Both the position numbers and the translations under genes were made by a program. A stretch of DNA of 64,000 bases from Cepaea nemoralis (Eukaryota > Mollusca > Gastropoda > Stylommatophora > Helicidae): contig JACEFZ010004245.1 of assembly GCA_014155875.1 (NCBI GenBank), positions 191,001 to 255,000 of the forward strand, given 5' to 3'. Position 1 is the stretch's first letter; each line of letters begins with the position of its first letter. Positions 33,226-45,000 of this stretch are shown piece by piece. The notes under the pieces are model-generated. The model saw only the letters and a list, made by a program, of their open reading frames with translations. It did no database searches and was not told the origin of the DNA.

Positions 33226-33829
33226 TGTCAGCGTCTTACTTGGAAATATTTCTGGCTCGCATTTCAAGATAGTGGTGAAACAATTACACGCGTTCAAGAA
33301 CTACACTCTCCTGCACTGCAACAACAGTTTTAACCCGTTTATTCTCAAACGAGTCATATGGGCAAACTCACAGAAGTTGCGTTCTTAGCAATCCGCAGCT
33401 TATACCACATCATTATCGCAGTGTCATAATTATTCATGAGAAATAATACAATATAACAGCAAAGCATAGCTCTCGCACTGTCTCTGCTCAAACACAGCTC
33501 GCTTCGCAACTCAATCACGCCATAAATAATACAATCATATAACAACGCTCACAACCACTGCCTTATGTCTGTCCGTCTCGATATCCTGAACTCGTCTGCC
33601 CAAAACAGGTACGTTTGGCCATTTCACGGCTGCTCACAGTTCGTGAGACCCGTGCGGTGTGGTGTGGTGCGGTGCGGTGACCACTGGTCTAAGCCTTGTT
33701 GTTTGTGAATCGCACTCGGTGATCGTGCTGCAGGACGCCAGGCTATCTGCCCTGTTCTCCAGCCGTGCCCTGTCTCCTGCTTATGCCTGTCGTACAGGGT
33801 ATTGGGTACCTGACAGGCAGGTTGTCTGG

Positions 33830-34125
33830 TCTTCCGTAGAAAAGCACTCACTGGCCTAAAGCCAGCCTGTAGGTGCTGAATGTTTTTACGTTTAATGTAT
33901 CACAGCAGTTTATGATTGATGGTGCGCTCCATTGTTTTGCAGAGACAGCTGGTGAGGCTAAATGGTCTGTAGCTGGAGTTGTTGGGACTGTCTTTTCCTG
34001 ATTTTAGGAGAGGTATCATTATTGGTTCTCCCCAGGCGCGTGGAGCGCTGCATAAGGTCCAGATGTTATTCAAGATCTACAACAGCTTTATTTTGGCCAC
34101 TGTTCTTGGGTTCCTAATAATTTTA
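33830..34125 (-). mobile_element. LINE RT N-terminal fragment (Jockey-like)
   Basis: Minus-strand frames, broken, resemble WGEPIMIPLLKSG, YRPFSLTS and CKTMERTINHKL, the RT start region (IPxxKKGKD, NYRPISLLS) of Jockey-type LINEs. It ends near KHIQHLQAGF. Only this part of RT is present. Confidence 0.6.
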
Positions 34126-34139
34126 ATGGACATACCATA

Positions 34140-37100
34140 GTAGTATGTCACGGTGTAATGGAAGAGTAAATATGGATCCAGATCCATCTGATGACGTCAT
34201 TTTTTACTATACGAAGGGTATGGATCCATATTGATGACATCAGAAACCGGATCCATTTCGGACCACATTTTCAAAAAAAATTTGCGGCTATTTTCTTGGG
34301 TCTGGTTGTCATTTCCGGTTGTCCTGATGACTACATCGGGTTGACTTCCGGTCTTCTCATCACATGACCAAAGAAAGATGTTTGTCTCTTTCTTATTGTT
34401 GTATACAGTGTTCTAGTTTCATTAGCCTCTTTCAGGCAATCGTTGTTAGTTACTCTGGCAGTCCAAGGAATTCGCAACATTCGTCTTAAAAACCACATCT
34501 CTGTTGCTTCTAAGTTCTTCCTAATTTGTTCATCTACATTCCAAGATTCGCTGCCATACAGCAAAACTGGTTCTATATAGCATTTTAGTACTCTCTTTCT
34601 TACATTCATTGATAGCGACTTATTGCATAAGATACTCTTCATTTTCTGAAATGCTGTCTTTGCCTGCCCTATTCTGCTCTTAATCTCTTCTGTACATCTT
34701 CCATCTGATGTTATAAGTGCCCCTAGGTATTTAAAATTATCCACTTGGTTGAGAATTTCCCCTTCTATTTCTATGTCACATTTTGGCGTCCCCATTTTCT
34801 TTGATATCACCATTGTTACTGTTTTCTTGATATTCAAGGACAGTCCTTTCTGTGCACTCTCTGTTACTACACTGTCCAACAATTGTTGTAGATCTGTTGC
34901 ATTATCCGCTACCAATACTGTGTCATCTGCATAGCGTATATTGTTTATATTATACCCTCCGATTAGTATTCCTGGCTTCTCTTTGATCTCTCTCATTATT
35001 ACTTCGCTATACAGGGAGAAGAGATCGGGTGACAAGACACACCCCTGTCGTACTCCTAGCTTTATCTGTTCGTAACTACCCTCTTTATTTCCCATTTTAA
35101 TTGCTGCTACTTGGTTCCAGTATATATTCTTTATTATTCTTAAATCTTTCCCATCAATGTTGATATCTTCCAACATTTTAATCAGCTCATAATGTTTTAC
35201 TTGATCAAATGCCTTAGTATAATCTATGAAGCATAAATATATGTCTCTTTGTTTCTCTTTTGATCATTCTATTAGTGTTCGTATTATATATTTTGCATTG
35301 TTTGTACCCTTTCCTTCCATAAAACCATACTATTCTTCACTAATTTCCATTTTTATTTTCTTTCTTGTTCTTCTCATTATAATTCTGAGTAGAAGCTAAG
35401 TGACATGGTTTATGAGATTAATTGTACGAAAATCTTCACAATCAATCGCTCCTGGTCTTTTTGGTATAGCTATAAATACAGATTTCAGCATATCACTGGG
35501 TAAATATCCACTACTGTAAATATCATTCAACATTTTGGTTAATATATCTACTCCAAATTCTCCCAACACTTCTAATTCTTCTATTGTGATTTCATCTGGC
35601 CCAGCTGTTTTTCCTTTCTTCATATGTTTCATAGCATCAGCGACTTCTTCTTGTAGAATAGGTGGGCCTTCTAAGTTACTTTCTTCTGTTAATTCTTCCC
35701 TTTCTCCATTATATAATTCTCTTATATACTCATTCCATCTCTTCATTATAGCACCTTCCTCCAATAAAGTCTGTCCTGTTTTTGATTTCAAACACCCTGT
35801 ATTTATTCTTATTTTTCTTCCTGTGAGCTCGCTGATTTGTCTGTACATACTTTTTTGATCTTTAATGGAATTTAATTCAATTTTTCTGCATTGCTCATTT
35901 AACCAACTTTCTTTTGCCTTCACACATTTATCTCTTATTTCTTTATTTATCTTAGCATACTCTTGTTTGTCATTTTGATTATGTTTCCTTTTGTCCATCA
36001 ACCTTAAGATTTCTTCATTCATCCATTTTTTCTTAGCTTTTTGGCTTCTCTCCGGTAATATTTCTTTGCTAGTTTGATGAATGGAGTCCCTTAACATTTC
36101 CCATTGTTCATCTATACTCTGTATTTTAGCTATTGCATTGTACCTATTTTTCACAGTCACTCTGTATTGTTCTTGAATTTCTTTATCTACTTTCAGAACC
36201 TCTTTATTAAGTCTCAAGCTTTTAACCATTTTTCCCCTCTCTTTAATCTTACTTTTATTTGTCCACATAGTGGTACATGATCACTGTTACCGTCAGCACC
36301 AGGCATTGTCTTTACATTAATTAATGCATTTCTAAATCTTTTATTAATAAGTATGTAGTCAATTTGGTTGCGTATTTTCATATCAGGGCTTGTCCATGTG
36401 TATAGTCGTCTTTTATGGTGTTTAAACCATGTTTTTCCAATTATCATATCATTAATATTTGCCCATTCTATTAGTTTCTCTCCTCTTTCATTTCTTGTAC
36501 CTAAACCGTAATTCCCCACTATATCCTCTATTTTTCCCTTTCCTACATTTGCATTAAAATCCCCCAGTATTATTTTTATTTCGTGTGATCCAATTTGGGC
36601 TATTGCCATTTCAACTTCATCGTAAAAGTTTTGTATATCTTCATCACTACTGTTTGTTGTTGGTGCATATACTTGTATAATATTTATATCTATTGGTTTT
36701 CCTTTGATTTTGACCATTATAACTCTATCTGAAATGCACCAGTATCCAGTCATAGATTTGGCTGTATTTTCATCAAATATTATTCCTACAACTTTTTCAT
36801 GTGTGTCCCCTCCAGAATAAATTATTGTGTGTTTGTCGGTTATAATTTTGCCAGATCCCTTCCATCTCATCTCACTTATGCCTGGTATATTCATTTTCAT
36901 GTTTTCCATTTCTCTTAGAACATTGTTTAACTTTCCTAGCGCATTTAATGTCCTAACATTCCACGTTCCTACTCTAAATTTATTTAGTTTAGTTATTGTT
37001 TTAGTGTTGCCATCAGTAGCTGGATGACGGTCTGGTGTCACCTGTGGCTTATGACTGTCCCTACCGGACGAGGATATCCTAAGACAGCCATTAACGTCGT

Positions 37101-37450
37101 TCACTATTTCTGAAATGTGTGACGCCATGAAATCTTGGGAAGATAATGTGGCGGTTTCCCCTTGCCTTCCACATTCACATGGTGGTCTTTTAACTCTGCC
37201 TTTGACAGCCATTTCCGACTGTCAGGACAAGTGAGTGCCCTGCTCTGCTCAGCTGCAGAGTTGTCCACTTATTCCGGTGGATACTTGGTCCCCAGAGCTG
37301 TGTTAGCCACACCGTGGTGTGTTTCCATCCTCTACCACGGGGAGGTGCAGTTGGGATTTTCCCTTCCTAAAGGTATGGTCTATGACCAAAACTCTCCAGT
37401 ACTTTTTAGAGGACTGGATTGCATAAATAAACTTTTTCATGGCTCAGCAT
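34140..37450 (-). mobile_element. Nearly complete APE-type LINE (EN + RT)
   Basis: EN: frame from 37212, with KFRVGTWNVRTL (~80), SEMRWKGSG (~113), IQVYAPT, IILGDFNANVGK (~218), YTWTSPD, IDYILI and DGNSDHVPLCG (~310), so all APE catalytic motifs are in place. Near 36220-36268 a frameshift at a GGGGAAAAA run moves into the next frame (36268-35396) holding the linker and RT boxes to RTINLINH. Between 35176 and 35396 are stop codons in the region of YGFMEGKGTNN and FIDYTKAFDQVKH. RT resumes (35176-34331) with GVRQGCVLSPDLF, RYADDTVLVAD, YLGALITSDG, LLYGSESW and FFGHVMRRP. About 240 bp of 5' leader and 190 bp of 3' UTR are probably included. EN resembles proteins annotated as craniofacial development protein 2. 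Confidence 0.93.
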
Positions 37451-38055
37451 GATAGATAAATCTACAGAAGTCCATACCCATGTATCAACTGTAAGCGATT
37501 GGTGAAAATCTGGTTTAAAAATATACTAGACAGGCATACATTATTATTAAAAAATAAGCGTAATAAAATAATAAACGGCTAAATTTCTTGTATGTATAGC
37601 GGAGAATATTAATATGAATATAAAATTGTATTCTCATATTATATAATCAACATCATAATAACATATCTTTGAAAAATAAAATCTATTATAATAGCCAAAT
37701 AATGTCCCCTTGTTTACAAACAAAATAAAAGTAACCAGGGGAGACTATTCGTGTCTCTTGGATTATTGTGCTTGTTACACAGAATAATCTCCCTTTTGCT
37801 ACATTCCTTTATAATCGCCCCCTGAACGAAAGTTTTTACCTGCGCGGACAGGCAAGCAGTAATCGCTCCGAACATCTCGTGCACACGAGAAAATATAATA
37901 GCATCGGAAAGCGATCAACGGGCTGATAAATGTGACTTTAATTACGCCTCGCTCGTTAGACGAGCTGTGGTCAGTGGAAATAATGCCGCGTAGTGAATTT
38001 TTTTTTTTTTATATGAAAGTATAACTACAATGCATTTCAGAAATATATTGCAGGT
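37451..38055. other. No recognisable gene
   Basis: AT-rich sequence with an A/T run at about 37998-38010. Nothing supportable. Confidence 0.45.
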
Positions 38056-38080
38056 GTGTGCGTGCGTGCATGCGTGGGTG

Positions 38081-38082
<2 letters not shown>

Positions 38083-38170
<88 letters not shown>
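38083..38170. repeat. (CT)n microsatellite
   Basis: Near-perfect CT run with one TCCTC interruption. Confidence 0.97.
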
Positions 38171-38269
38171 ATTTTCATCTTTCAAATTATCATTTTTTAT
38201 GTATGACACTTTATTTCATCATGTATAATATAACATTATTGTAATGTGAGTGAGAGCGTTAGTGAGTGT

Positions 38270-38347
<78 letters not shown>
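38270..38347. repeat. (GATA)(GA)n microsatellite
   Basis: Two GATA units followed by about 33 GA units. Together with the CT run 100 bp upstream it forms a long inverted simple repeat. Confidence 0.97.
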
Positions 38348-38348
<1 letters not shown>

Positions 38349-38439
38349 GAATTGCATCACTAATTTTTAAGTTAGATAATGTATATGTATAATTTTTATC
38401 CATTTTCTATACAATTTTGCGACAAAGCTCACGACAATC

Positions 38440-40230
38440 GTCTCTGTATGTGTGTGTAAGTGTGGGAGTTTGATAATAATAGTAGGTTGGGGGATGGGGG
38501 ATGTATGTGTGGGTGGATTCGTGATGTTTGTAGGTGGGTTCAGAATGTGTGGGTGGGAGGGGTGGGATTGTGTGGGTGGGTGGCGGATTTGTGTGTGGGT
38601 ACGTTCGGGATGTATGAGTTGGCGGGGAGATGTGTGTGTGGGTAGGGATGTGTGTTTGGCTAGGTGGTTGTGGGTGAGTGGGTGGAGGAGGATATGTTTG
38701 TGGATGATTGATGGTGGATTATGGAATGGGTGGGGGTTATATGTGTGGGTGGGGATATGTGGCTGGTGGGATATTTTTGCAGGATGGGGATTGTTGTGGG
38801 TTCGGGAATGTGTGTGTGGGTGAGGGATGTGTGTGGGTGTGGGATGTTTGGGTGGATGGGTGGGGAGTGTGTGTGTGGGTTGGAGATGTGTGGGGGAATG
38901 TGTGTGGGTTGGGGAAGGGGTGCGTGATGAGTGTGGGTGATGGATTTGGGGATGTGTGTGTGGGTGGGTTATATGTCTGGCTGGGTTCAGTGTGTGTGTG
39001 GCTGGATGGAGGATGTATGTGTGGGTAAAGTGGGTGATTATAGTTGGGGGATGTGTTGGTGGGTAGGAGATGTGTGGGGAGATGTGCGTGTGTGGGTAAG
39101 GGATGTGTCTTTGGGATGTGTGTGTGTGTGGTGATGTGTGGGAGGGGACCTGGGTGGGGATAAAGGATGTGTGTGGGTGGGTGGGGTGTGGTTTGGTGTG
39201 CGGGTGGGTTAAGGATGTGTGTGAGGGTGGGGGATGTGTGTTTAGATGGGTGGTTGGGGTGTGTGAGTGTGGGTGTGTAGATAGGAGATGTATGTTTTTA
39301 TTAGTGGGTGAGAGATGTGTGGGTGTTAGTGGTTAAGGGATAAGTACCTGTGTCTAGGGATGTTTTAGGGGATGATTGTATGGGTTGGGGATGTATGTAT
39401 GGGTTATGTGTGCGTGGATGGGAGTTGTGTATTTGTGAATGGGGGATGTGTTGGTGGGTTGGGGATTTGTGTAAGGGATGTGTGTTTGGGTGTGGAGATT
39501 GCGCGTGGGTGGGAATGAGTGTGTATATGGGTAGGGGTGTGTGGTTAAGGTATGTGTTGCTGGGGTATGGGTGGGTGGAGGATGTGTGGTTGGGTAGAGG
39601 ATGTGTGAGTGGGTGATTGTATATGAGTAAGGGTGTGTTGTTAATGGATGTTTGGTTTGGGGATTGGTGGGTAGAGGATGTGTGGGTGGGTAGAGGATAT
39701 GTGGATGGTGAGTGTGTTTAGGTTAAGAGATGGTTTGGGATGTTTGTAGGGGTGGGCTCGGGATCTGTGAGTGGGCTAGGGATATGGGAGATTATTGGGT
39801 GGGTGTGGAATTTGTGTGTGGGTAGGTGCGGAATATGTGAATTGACGGGGAGATGTGTGTGTGCGTGGGGGATGTGTGGCTGAGGATTGTGTGTTTGGCT
39901 GGGTGGTTAGAGGTGTGTGGGTGGAGGAGGATATGTGGGTGAGTGATTGTTGGTGGGTACTCGGACGGGTAGAGGATATGTGAGTGGGTGGGGGATGTGT
40001 GTAGGTGGGTGGATGTGTGTGGGTGGGGGATGTGTGGGTTGGGGAATGTATGTGTGCTTTGGGTGTGGGTGGATGGGATGTGTGGTGGGTGAGAGGTGTG
40101 TGTGGGTGGGTAGATGTGTAGGTGTAGGGGTGTGGTGGATGGGTGGGGGAATATATGTGTGTGTGGGTTATGTGTGTGGATGGGTGGGGGAGTTGGAGAG
40201 AATGGGGGATGTGTGTGTGAATTGTGGATG
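38440..40230. repeat. GT-rich minisatellite, block 2
   Basis: About 1.8 kb of units such as GGGGGATGTGTGTGTGGGTGG, strongly G/T on the plus strand, with almost no C. The entry sequence CTCACGACAATCGTC and GTGTGTAAGTGTGGGAGTTTG matches that of block 1 at about 28911, so the two arrays are expanded copies of one repeat. Confidence 0.93.
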
Positions 40231-40384
40231 TCTCTCATAACATAGTAATATGCATTGATGTTTACAAAATTCATGTGACAATGTTTTTTCCTATGCACTG
40301 TTGATGAAAGAATGACGAGTGATTGGACGTGCCGATTGTAAGACGGGCCTGCGTGCCCAATTTGTTACCCTTTGAAAAATAGTC

Positions 40385-40402
40385 TGTTCGTTCGTTCGTT
40401 CG

Positions 40403-40461
<59 letters not shown>

Positions 40462-41448
40462 ATCTCTCTATTCTCTCTCTCTATTTTCTCTCTCTTTCTC
40501 ATTCTATCTCCTTCTCTCCTTCTATCTATCTCTATCTTTCTCTCTTTTTCTCTCCCTCTCTAGCTCTCTCTCTTTCTCTCTCTATCACTCTCTGTCTCTC
40601 TCACTCTCTCTGTCCCTCCCTCACCACTCTCTCAGGTGATCTCTCTCTATCTCTCTCTAGCTCTCTATGTTTTTCACTGTCTCTCTCATTCTCTCTGTCC
40701 CTCTCTCGCCACTCTCTCATGTGATCTCTCTCTATCACTCTCTAGCTATCTCTCTGTCTCTCTGTCTCTATCTTTCTCTCTCTCTTTATCTCTCTCTTTC
40801 TCTCTTTCATTCTAACTCCTCTCCTTTTATCTATTCATATCTTTCTCTCTTTTTCTCTCCCTCTCTAGCTCTCTGTCTCTTTCTCTCTTGCGCTCTCTCT
40901 CCCTAGCTCAATCTCTCTGTCTCTCTCTCCCCCTCTCTGTCATTCTCTCTCTGTCTCTCTCTCACTCTCTCTCACTCCTTCTCTAGCTCTCTCTCTTTCT
41001 CTCTCACTGTCTCTATCTCTCTCACTCCCTCTCTCACTATCGCTATCTTTCTCTCTTTTTCTCTCCCTCTCTGTCTCTCTTTATCTCTATCTCTTTCTCT
41101 CTCACTATGTCTATCTTTCTATATCTCTATCCTCTCTCTTTATTCTCTCTCTATCACTATCTCAATCTTTCTCACTTTTTTATTTCCCTCGCTGTCTCTC
41201 TCTCTCTCTCTATGTCTCTGGCTCTCTCTCACTCTCTCTCTTTCACTCTTTGTCTGTCTCTCTCTCTTTCACTCTCTGTCTGTCTCTCTCTTTCTTTGTC
41301 ACTCTTCATACCTCTCTCTCACCCTCTCTTTCTCTCTCTTTTTCTCTCTCTTGCTCTCTCCCTTTTTTCTCTCTTTCTCGTCTCTCTCTATCTCTCTCCC
41401 CTTTTCTCTCTCTATTCTCTCTCACTATTTCAATCTTTCTCTCTTTAT

Positions 41449-41522
<74 letters not shown>

Positions 41523-41595
41523 GCTCTCACTGTCTGTCTCTTTCTCTCTCGCTCACTCTTTCACTCCCTCTCTCGATCGCTCTGTCTCTCATTGT
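40385..41595. repeat. Pyrimidine tract, (TTCG)n then CT-rich, 1.2 kb
   Basis: Begins with four GTTC units and runs on as CTCT, TATC, TGTC and TTTC units with hardly any purines on the plus strand. No coding meaning; open frames here come from composition. Confidence 0.95.
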
Positions 41596-41596
41596 C

Positions 41597-41735
41597 TTTT
41601 ACATATTGCAGTCAAGCTTTTAATGCATTGCATTAATAGGCCACCACAGTCAGCCCCACCAGTCGTGCTTCCTGGGAAAGTTTGCAGTTGTCTTTCTGAA
41701 CGGCTGAATTTCTTTTACATATTGCAGTCAAGCTA
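41597..41735. repeat. 23-bp direct repeat bounding a 90-bp segment
   Basis: CTTTTACATATTGCAGTCAAG followed by CT occurs near 41598 and again near 41712. Either a target-site-like duplication of unusual length or a small tandem duplication at the edge of the pyrimidine tract. Confidence 0.6.
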
Positions 41736-42114
41736 GAGACTACATGCTAATTAGCTAAAACCGGTAAAAAGGACGACACAGCCGGGTATAGCTGTAATGT
41801 TACAGCTAGAACACGTGGATAAGAAGGATACTACACTATGTCATGGAGATAGAACACAACCTTAGCGTGTGAATACATCAAGGTCAGACATGTCCAGACA
41901 ATATTCAACTCAGTCAGGAGTCTTCGTCAGCAGATATCGTGTATATAACAGCCACCAGTCGCCGTCTAGAAGTCCCGGTACACAATGTGCCAAGTCTCTA
42001 ATGGTAAGATGGCTTTTTTGATAAATCTTTCACATATTCGTTGTGTTTCTCCAAGTAGGCATACAGTTAACCTAACAATACTAGTATAATAAAGAAATAT
42101 ATGGTGCTAATTAC

Positions 42115-42245
42115 ATATAACTGGAGTATGTGCTCTGCTGGCTGCGACACCAATCGACACGTGCACATGGCTGATTCATCAAGCCTGCATACAGAAAGTC
42201 GTGTCCTTAGTACCGGCAATGTCCCACTATGAGCGCCTAGAGCAC
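42115..42245 (-). mobile_element. Internally deleted relic of the RNase H LINE
   Basis: Minus strand: SGTLPVLRTRL passes directly to ESAMCTCRLVSQPAEHILQ. In the LINE at 6016-7026 these two stretches are about 90 residues apart, so the RNase H active-site half in between is deleted. Frames are open across the junction. Confidence 0.75.
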
Positions 42246-42329
42246 TGATTTTTTTTACATTTGCCAATAGCAACTAATGATACAGCCGAGACACAAGTGT
42301 AATGACCCAGTAGTTCAAAAACAGAGGTA

Positions 42330-42584
42330 ATGCAAGAAACCAACGTGGAAACTAACCCACAAAATAGCCCAGAGGGGGAAATAAATTCTTTCTGGTGCAT
42401 GTGTGGTCGGCGGGTGCCGCGACTAGAGATTCTCTTCTTCTGTCAACTGGTCGTTATATACACAGTCATTGGCGTATCATTATTCAATATGTCTCGAGAC
42501 AGCGTCGACGCAGTCGAGGGCAAGTTATGGATCACTCTTTAAAGCAGCTTTCTGGGTTACATGCTACCAAACCCTAAAATATGA
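42330..42584 (+). pseudogene. Polinton-type small membrane protein, one nonsense codon
   Basis: ATG at 42330 opens 70 codons: a polar N-terminus, a WCMCGRRVPR cysteine/basic motif, and one hydrophobic segment (LEILFFCQLVVIYTVIGVSL). TAA at 42540-42542 stops the frame, but the same frame stays open after it for 13 more codons to TGA at 42582-42584. The conserved-looking C-terminal end therefore lies beyond a single nonsense change. The CxC-basic-hydrophobic pattern matches a short protein encoded next to capsid genes in Polinton/Maverick elements. The end overlaps the next gene's ATG as ATGA. Its role is unknown; a membrane-anchored virion or assembly protein is a guess. Confidence 0.5.
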
Positions 42585-43305
42585 GCTTCTACCTGACATT
42601 ACCGTGTATGGCTTCGCCGAACATGTTTCCCAAAAACCAGGTCACTGTTTCGTCAAGTTACCGCAGACTATTGAGGTGAGTCAACATTTCGAAGTGGGTC
42701 TGGCCGAAGTTCAATTCCCCAACTACTACTGCAATGTGCTAGAGATGGAAGTATGGCTAAGATACATCCCACAAAACGGTAGAGTGATAAGAAAGGCGTG
42801 TCCCACGGGCCTGTACAGTTCGCCAGACGCGTTTATAGCTGCACTGACACGCCTAATGAAAGATCGGAAGGTGGACGGTCAGCTATGTGTTCTATTCCAT
42901 TTCGACAATGTATCAAAGAAAGTTATCGTGAAAATACTCGAACCCGGGGCCACTATTACATTTAGTGAGAAGTTGCAAGAGATACTAGATACAATTGAAG
43001 GTGAAGGGACGATAGAACTGAATAACGAACTGCAAAATATCCATGTATACTGCGATCTCATTGTGGCGATACCAGTCGGAGACGTCATGGTCCCACTACT
43101 AAGGACGTTTCCTATCATGAATCAGCGCTCGACCTCAGTATTTTGCACCTACGACAACCCTCACTACATACCGTTGAGTTGTTACTCCTTCATCACGGTG
43201 GAAATAATTCTAATCACTGATACGGGCAGAAAGGTCCCATTCACTACTGGGACTTCATTGCTGACTTTAAATTTTCGAGTTCGGAAGAGATCAGACCTAG
43301 AATAA
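42581..43305 (+). pseudogene. Polinton-type minor capsid (penton-like) protein, frameshifted near its start
   Basis: The main frame, open from 42469 through 43305, carries FEVGLAEVQFPNYY (~80), a central beta-rich part and a C-terminal block with PVGDVMVPLLRTFP, HYIPLSCYSFITVEI and VPFTTG. This resembles the roughly 250-residue minor capsid protein (single jelly-roll, penton-like) of Polinton/Maverick elements. The likely start is ATG at 42581, which overlaps the upstream stop as ATGA. That ATG is in a different frame from the main body and runs out at about 42679, so a small indel between about 42604 and 42650 has separated start from body. Without it the main frame has no ATG of its own near the right place. 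Family assignment rests on recall of motif pattern. Confidence 0.5.
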
Positions 43306-43357
43306 TTGTGAAATACGTGGCGGTGCGTCAAAACCCCAGACTGTCCGAAGACATGAT

Positions 43358-43543
43358 GTGTCCGACACTCAGATGATTGATGCCTCGGTTATCTACAATA
43401 CTCAGATATCAGCCCACCAAGCAGGAGACCAGTTTTATGACTACATGCTAAGTAACATGTACATACCAGGTTACCAACCGAAAAAACCAACCTACTCAGG
43501 AAATGGTGTGAAGAAAGCCAGAATCAACATACAATGTGTATAG
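43358..43543 (+). CDS. Small ORF downstream of the capsid-like gene
   Basis: Sixty-odd codons with QAGDQFYDYMLSNMYIPGYQ in the middle and a basic tail (NGVKKARIN). No ATG at the very start; MIDASVIYN begins at an internal ATG near 43373. The YIPGYQ-type segment recalls the short basic protein that sits beside the capsid genes in Polintons, but that is a weak match. AATAAA-type signals follow at about 43558. Confidence 0.35.
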   Translation: MSDTQMIDASVIYNTQISAHQAGDQFYDYMLSNMYIPGYQPKKPTYSGNGVKKARINIQCV

Positions 43544-43809
43544 CTCTGTATATGAAAATAAAATGTTGTGATGATACTATGTATCACCTCATACCACCTC
43601 ATATCACATCATTGATTTCGTATAACGACATTATGCATTTTTATTCGTGAAAAATGTACTGAAATACTGTAAAGTGTACTGAAATACTGTAAAATAAACA
43701 GGTATATATTATAATTACGTCTTGGTTATTGAATGTTTTTAGTGTTTACGGTGTATATAGTTGTCATGTGATGAGAGAATGATACATATTGGTGACAAAT
43801 TCAAGAATT

Positions 43810-44240
43810 ATTTCAACAAAACTAAGGAAACGGGTTAACCAAAGTAGGAAAAATTGTTGAATATAGTCTGAAACATCTCAACCAAAATTAAGAACAGTAG
43901 GAAACTTTGCAAAACGTAGGAAAATCTTTTACCCAAAAGGAAAAAATATTTGACCACATTTCAATCAAATTTATGAAAAGTAGGAAAATGTGTTAACCAC
44001 ATGGCAAAAATCTTGGCCAAGTAGGAAAATTTGTTAACCAAATGTGAAAAGGTTAACCAAATTTCAAACCAAACTTATAAATATCTCAGTCAAACATATG
44101 AAGAGTAGGAAAATTTGTTAACCAATCGTGAAAAGTTTGGCCAACTTTTACCCAAACTGATGAAATGTGAGAAACTGTGTTAACATAACGTGAAAAGTTT
44201 GGCCAACTTTCACTCAAACGTATGAAAAGTAGAAAAAGGT
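43810..44240. repeat. ~65-75-bp degenerate tandem array beside the Polinton remnant
   Basis: About six units share ATGAAAAGTAGGAAAATTTG, TTAACCAAATGTGAAAAG and TTTGGCCAACTTTCACTCAA. Units vary from about 40 to 75 bp and are best preserved at 44090-44240. Ends of Polintons often hold tandem repeats, but linkage here is inferred only from position. Confidence 0.7.
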
Positions 44241-44244
44241 CATT

Positions 44245-45000
44245 GCCACCAAGTTGTTTTCCATCAATTCGTGTGATATTCCAGTTGTGGTGAGTTAAGA
44301 GCCAGATCAAGTGTTATTGTAGTTTGCCATGATCTCGAGTAGAATTTATGTGGGTCAGACGGCTTGTTAATCAAGATGACTATTTTCATCCTGCCAGTCT
44401 TCCAGTCTCTTTCATTTATGTTCCATGCGATCATAGCCTCAGCTCTGCTAGTGGTTGTTAAAATCGCCACAGATAATATTTGATATTTTGTTAAATGTAG
44501 TGTGTCCAATGCCTGTGGGCTGTCAGTAGTAATTGATCAGATGTAGATCTTAAGTTTAAGCATCTGATACTCGGCCCCTTCAATGTAAACTTCAACTTGA
44601 GAAGTAGTGATGCTATTTTTTACTAGGGTCAGTATCCCACCTTTTCGCCTGTTCTTTAGGCCAGATCGGTAACATTGGTAGCCTCTGACTTTGAAAGTTA
44701 TATTTTTATGAGGTGAGTTTCATGCAAACAACAAACACTTACTTTTTCTTTGTCCAAGATGTTTTCTTGCGCTATTTTTTTTTTTGCTGACTCCCTCCTC
44801 ATTCCAGTGCATTATTTCTTTGTCTTTGTTTGGTATGGCCAGACGCTGTATTCTCAGGTCTATTGGCTCCACATGGCATCTGAGAAGAACCTACAATAAT
44901 TGTGGCTTGACCTGTGCGCGGCATAGGGCCGGGCCCTGCACCTGCTTGGGGGTCCAAATCAGGGCGAGCACTATACTGTTTTGTAGTAATCGACAAATCT
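44245..45000 (-). mobile_element. Jockey-like LINE endonuclease fragment
   Basis: On the minus strand: GVSKKKNSARKHLGQRKSK, ETHL (catalytic Glu block), VRGYQCYRSGLKNRRKGG, then ICGDFN-type sequence with the Asp, NERDWKTGRMKIVILINKPS, FYSRSWQTTITLDLAL. This is an APE endonuclease in the Jockey style. Frames are split by several stops and by a T run at 44776-44787. RT is absent. Confidence 0.75.

Noticed and set aside
38440..40230. CRISPR-like repeat array
   Set aside because: Units vary in length and sequence with no constant repeat-spacer alternation, and the genome is eukaryotic.
40372..41736. 200-residue Ser-Leu-rich open frame
   Set aside because: CT-repeat translation; the same DNA gives similar frames in the other phases and Arg-Glu frames on the other strand.
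42330..43543. Ordinary host membrane protein gene
   Set aside because: ATGA overlap, lack of introns and capsid-like neighbour fit a virus-like element better.
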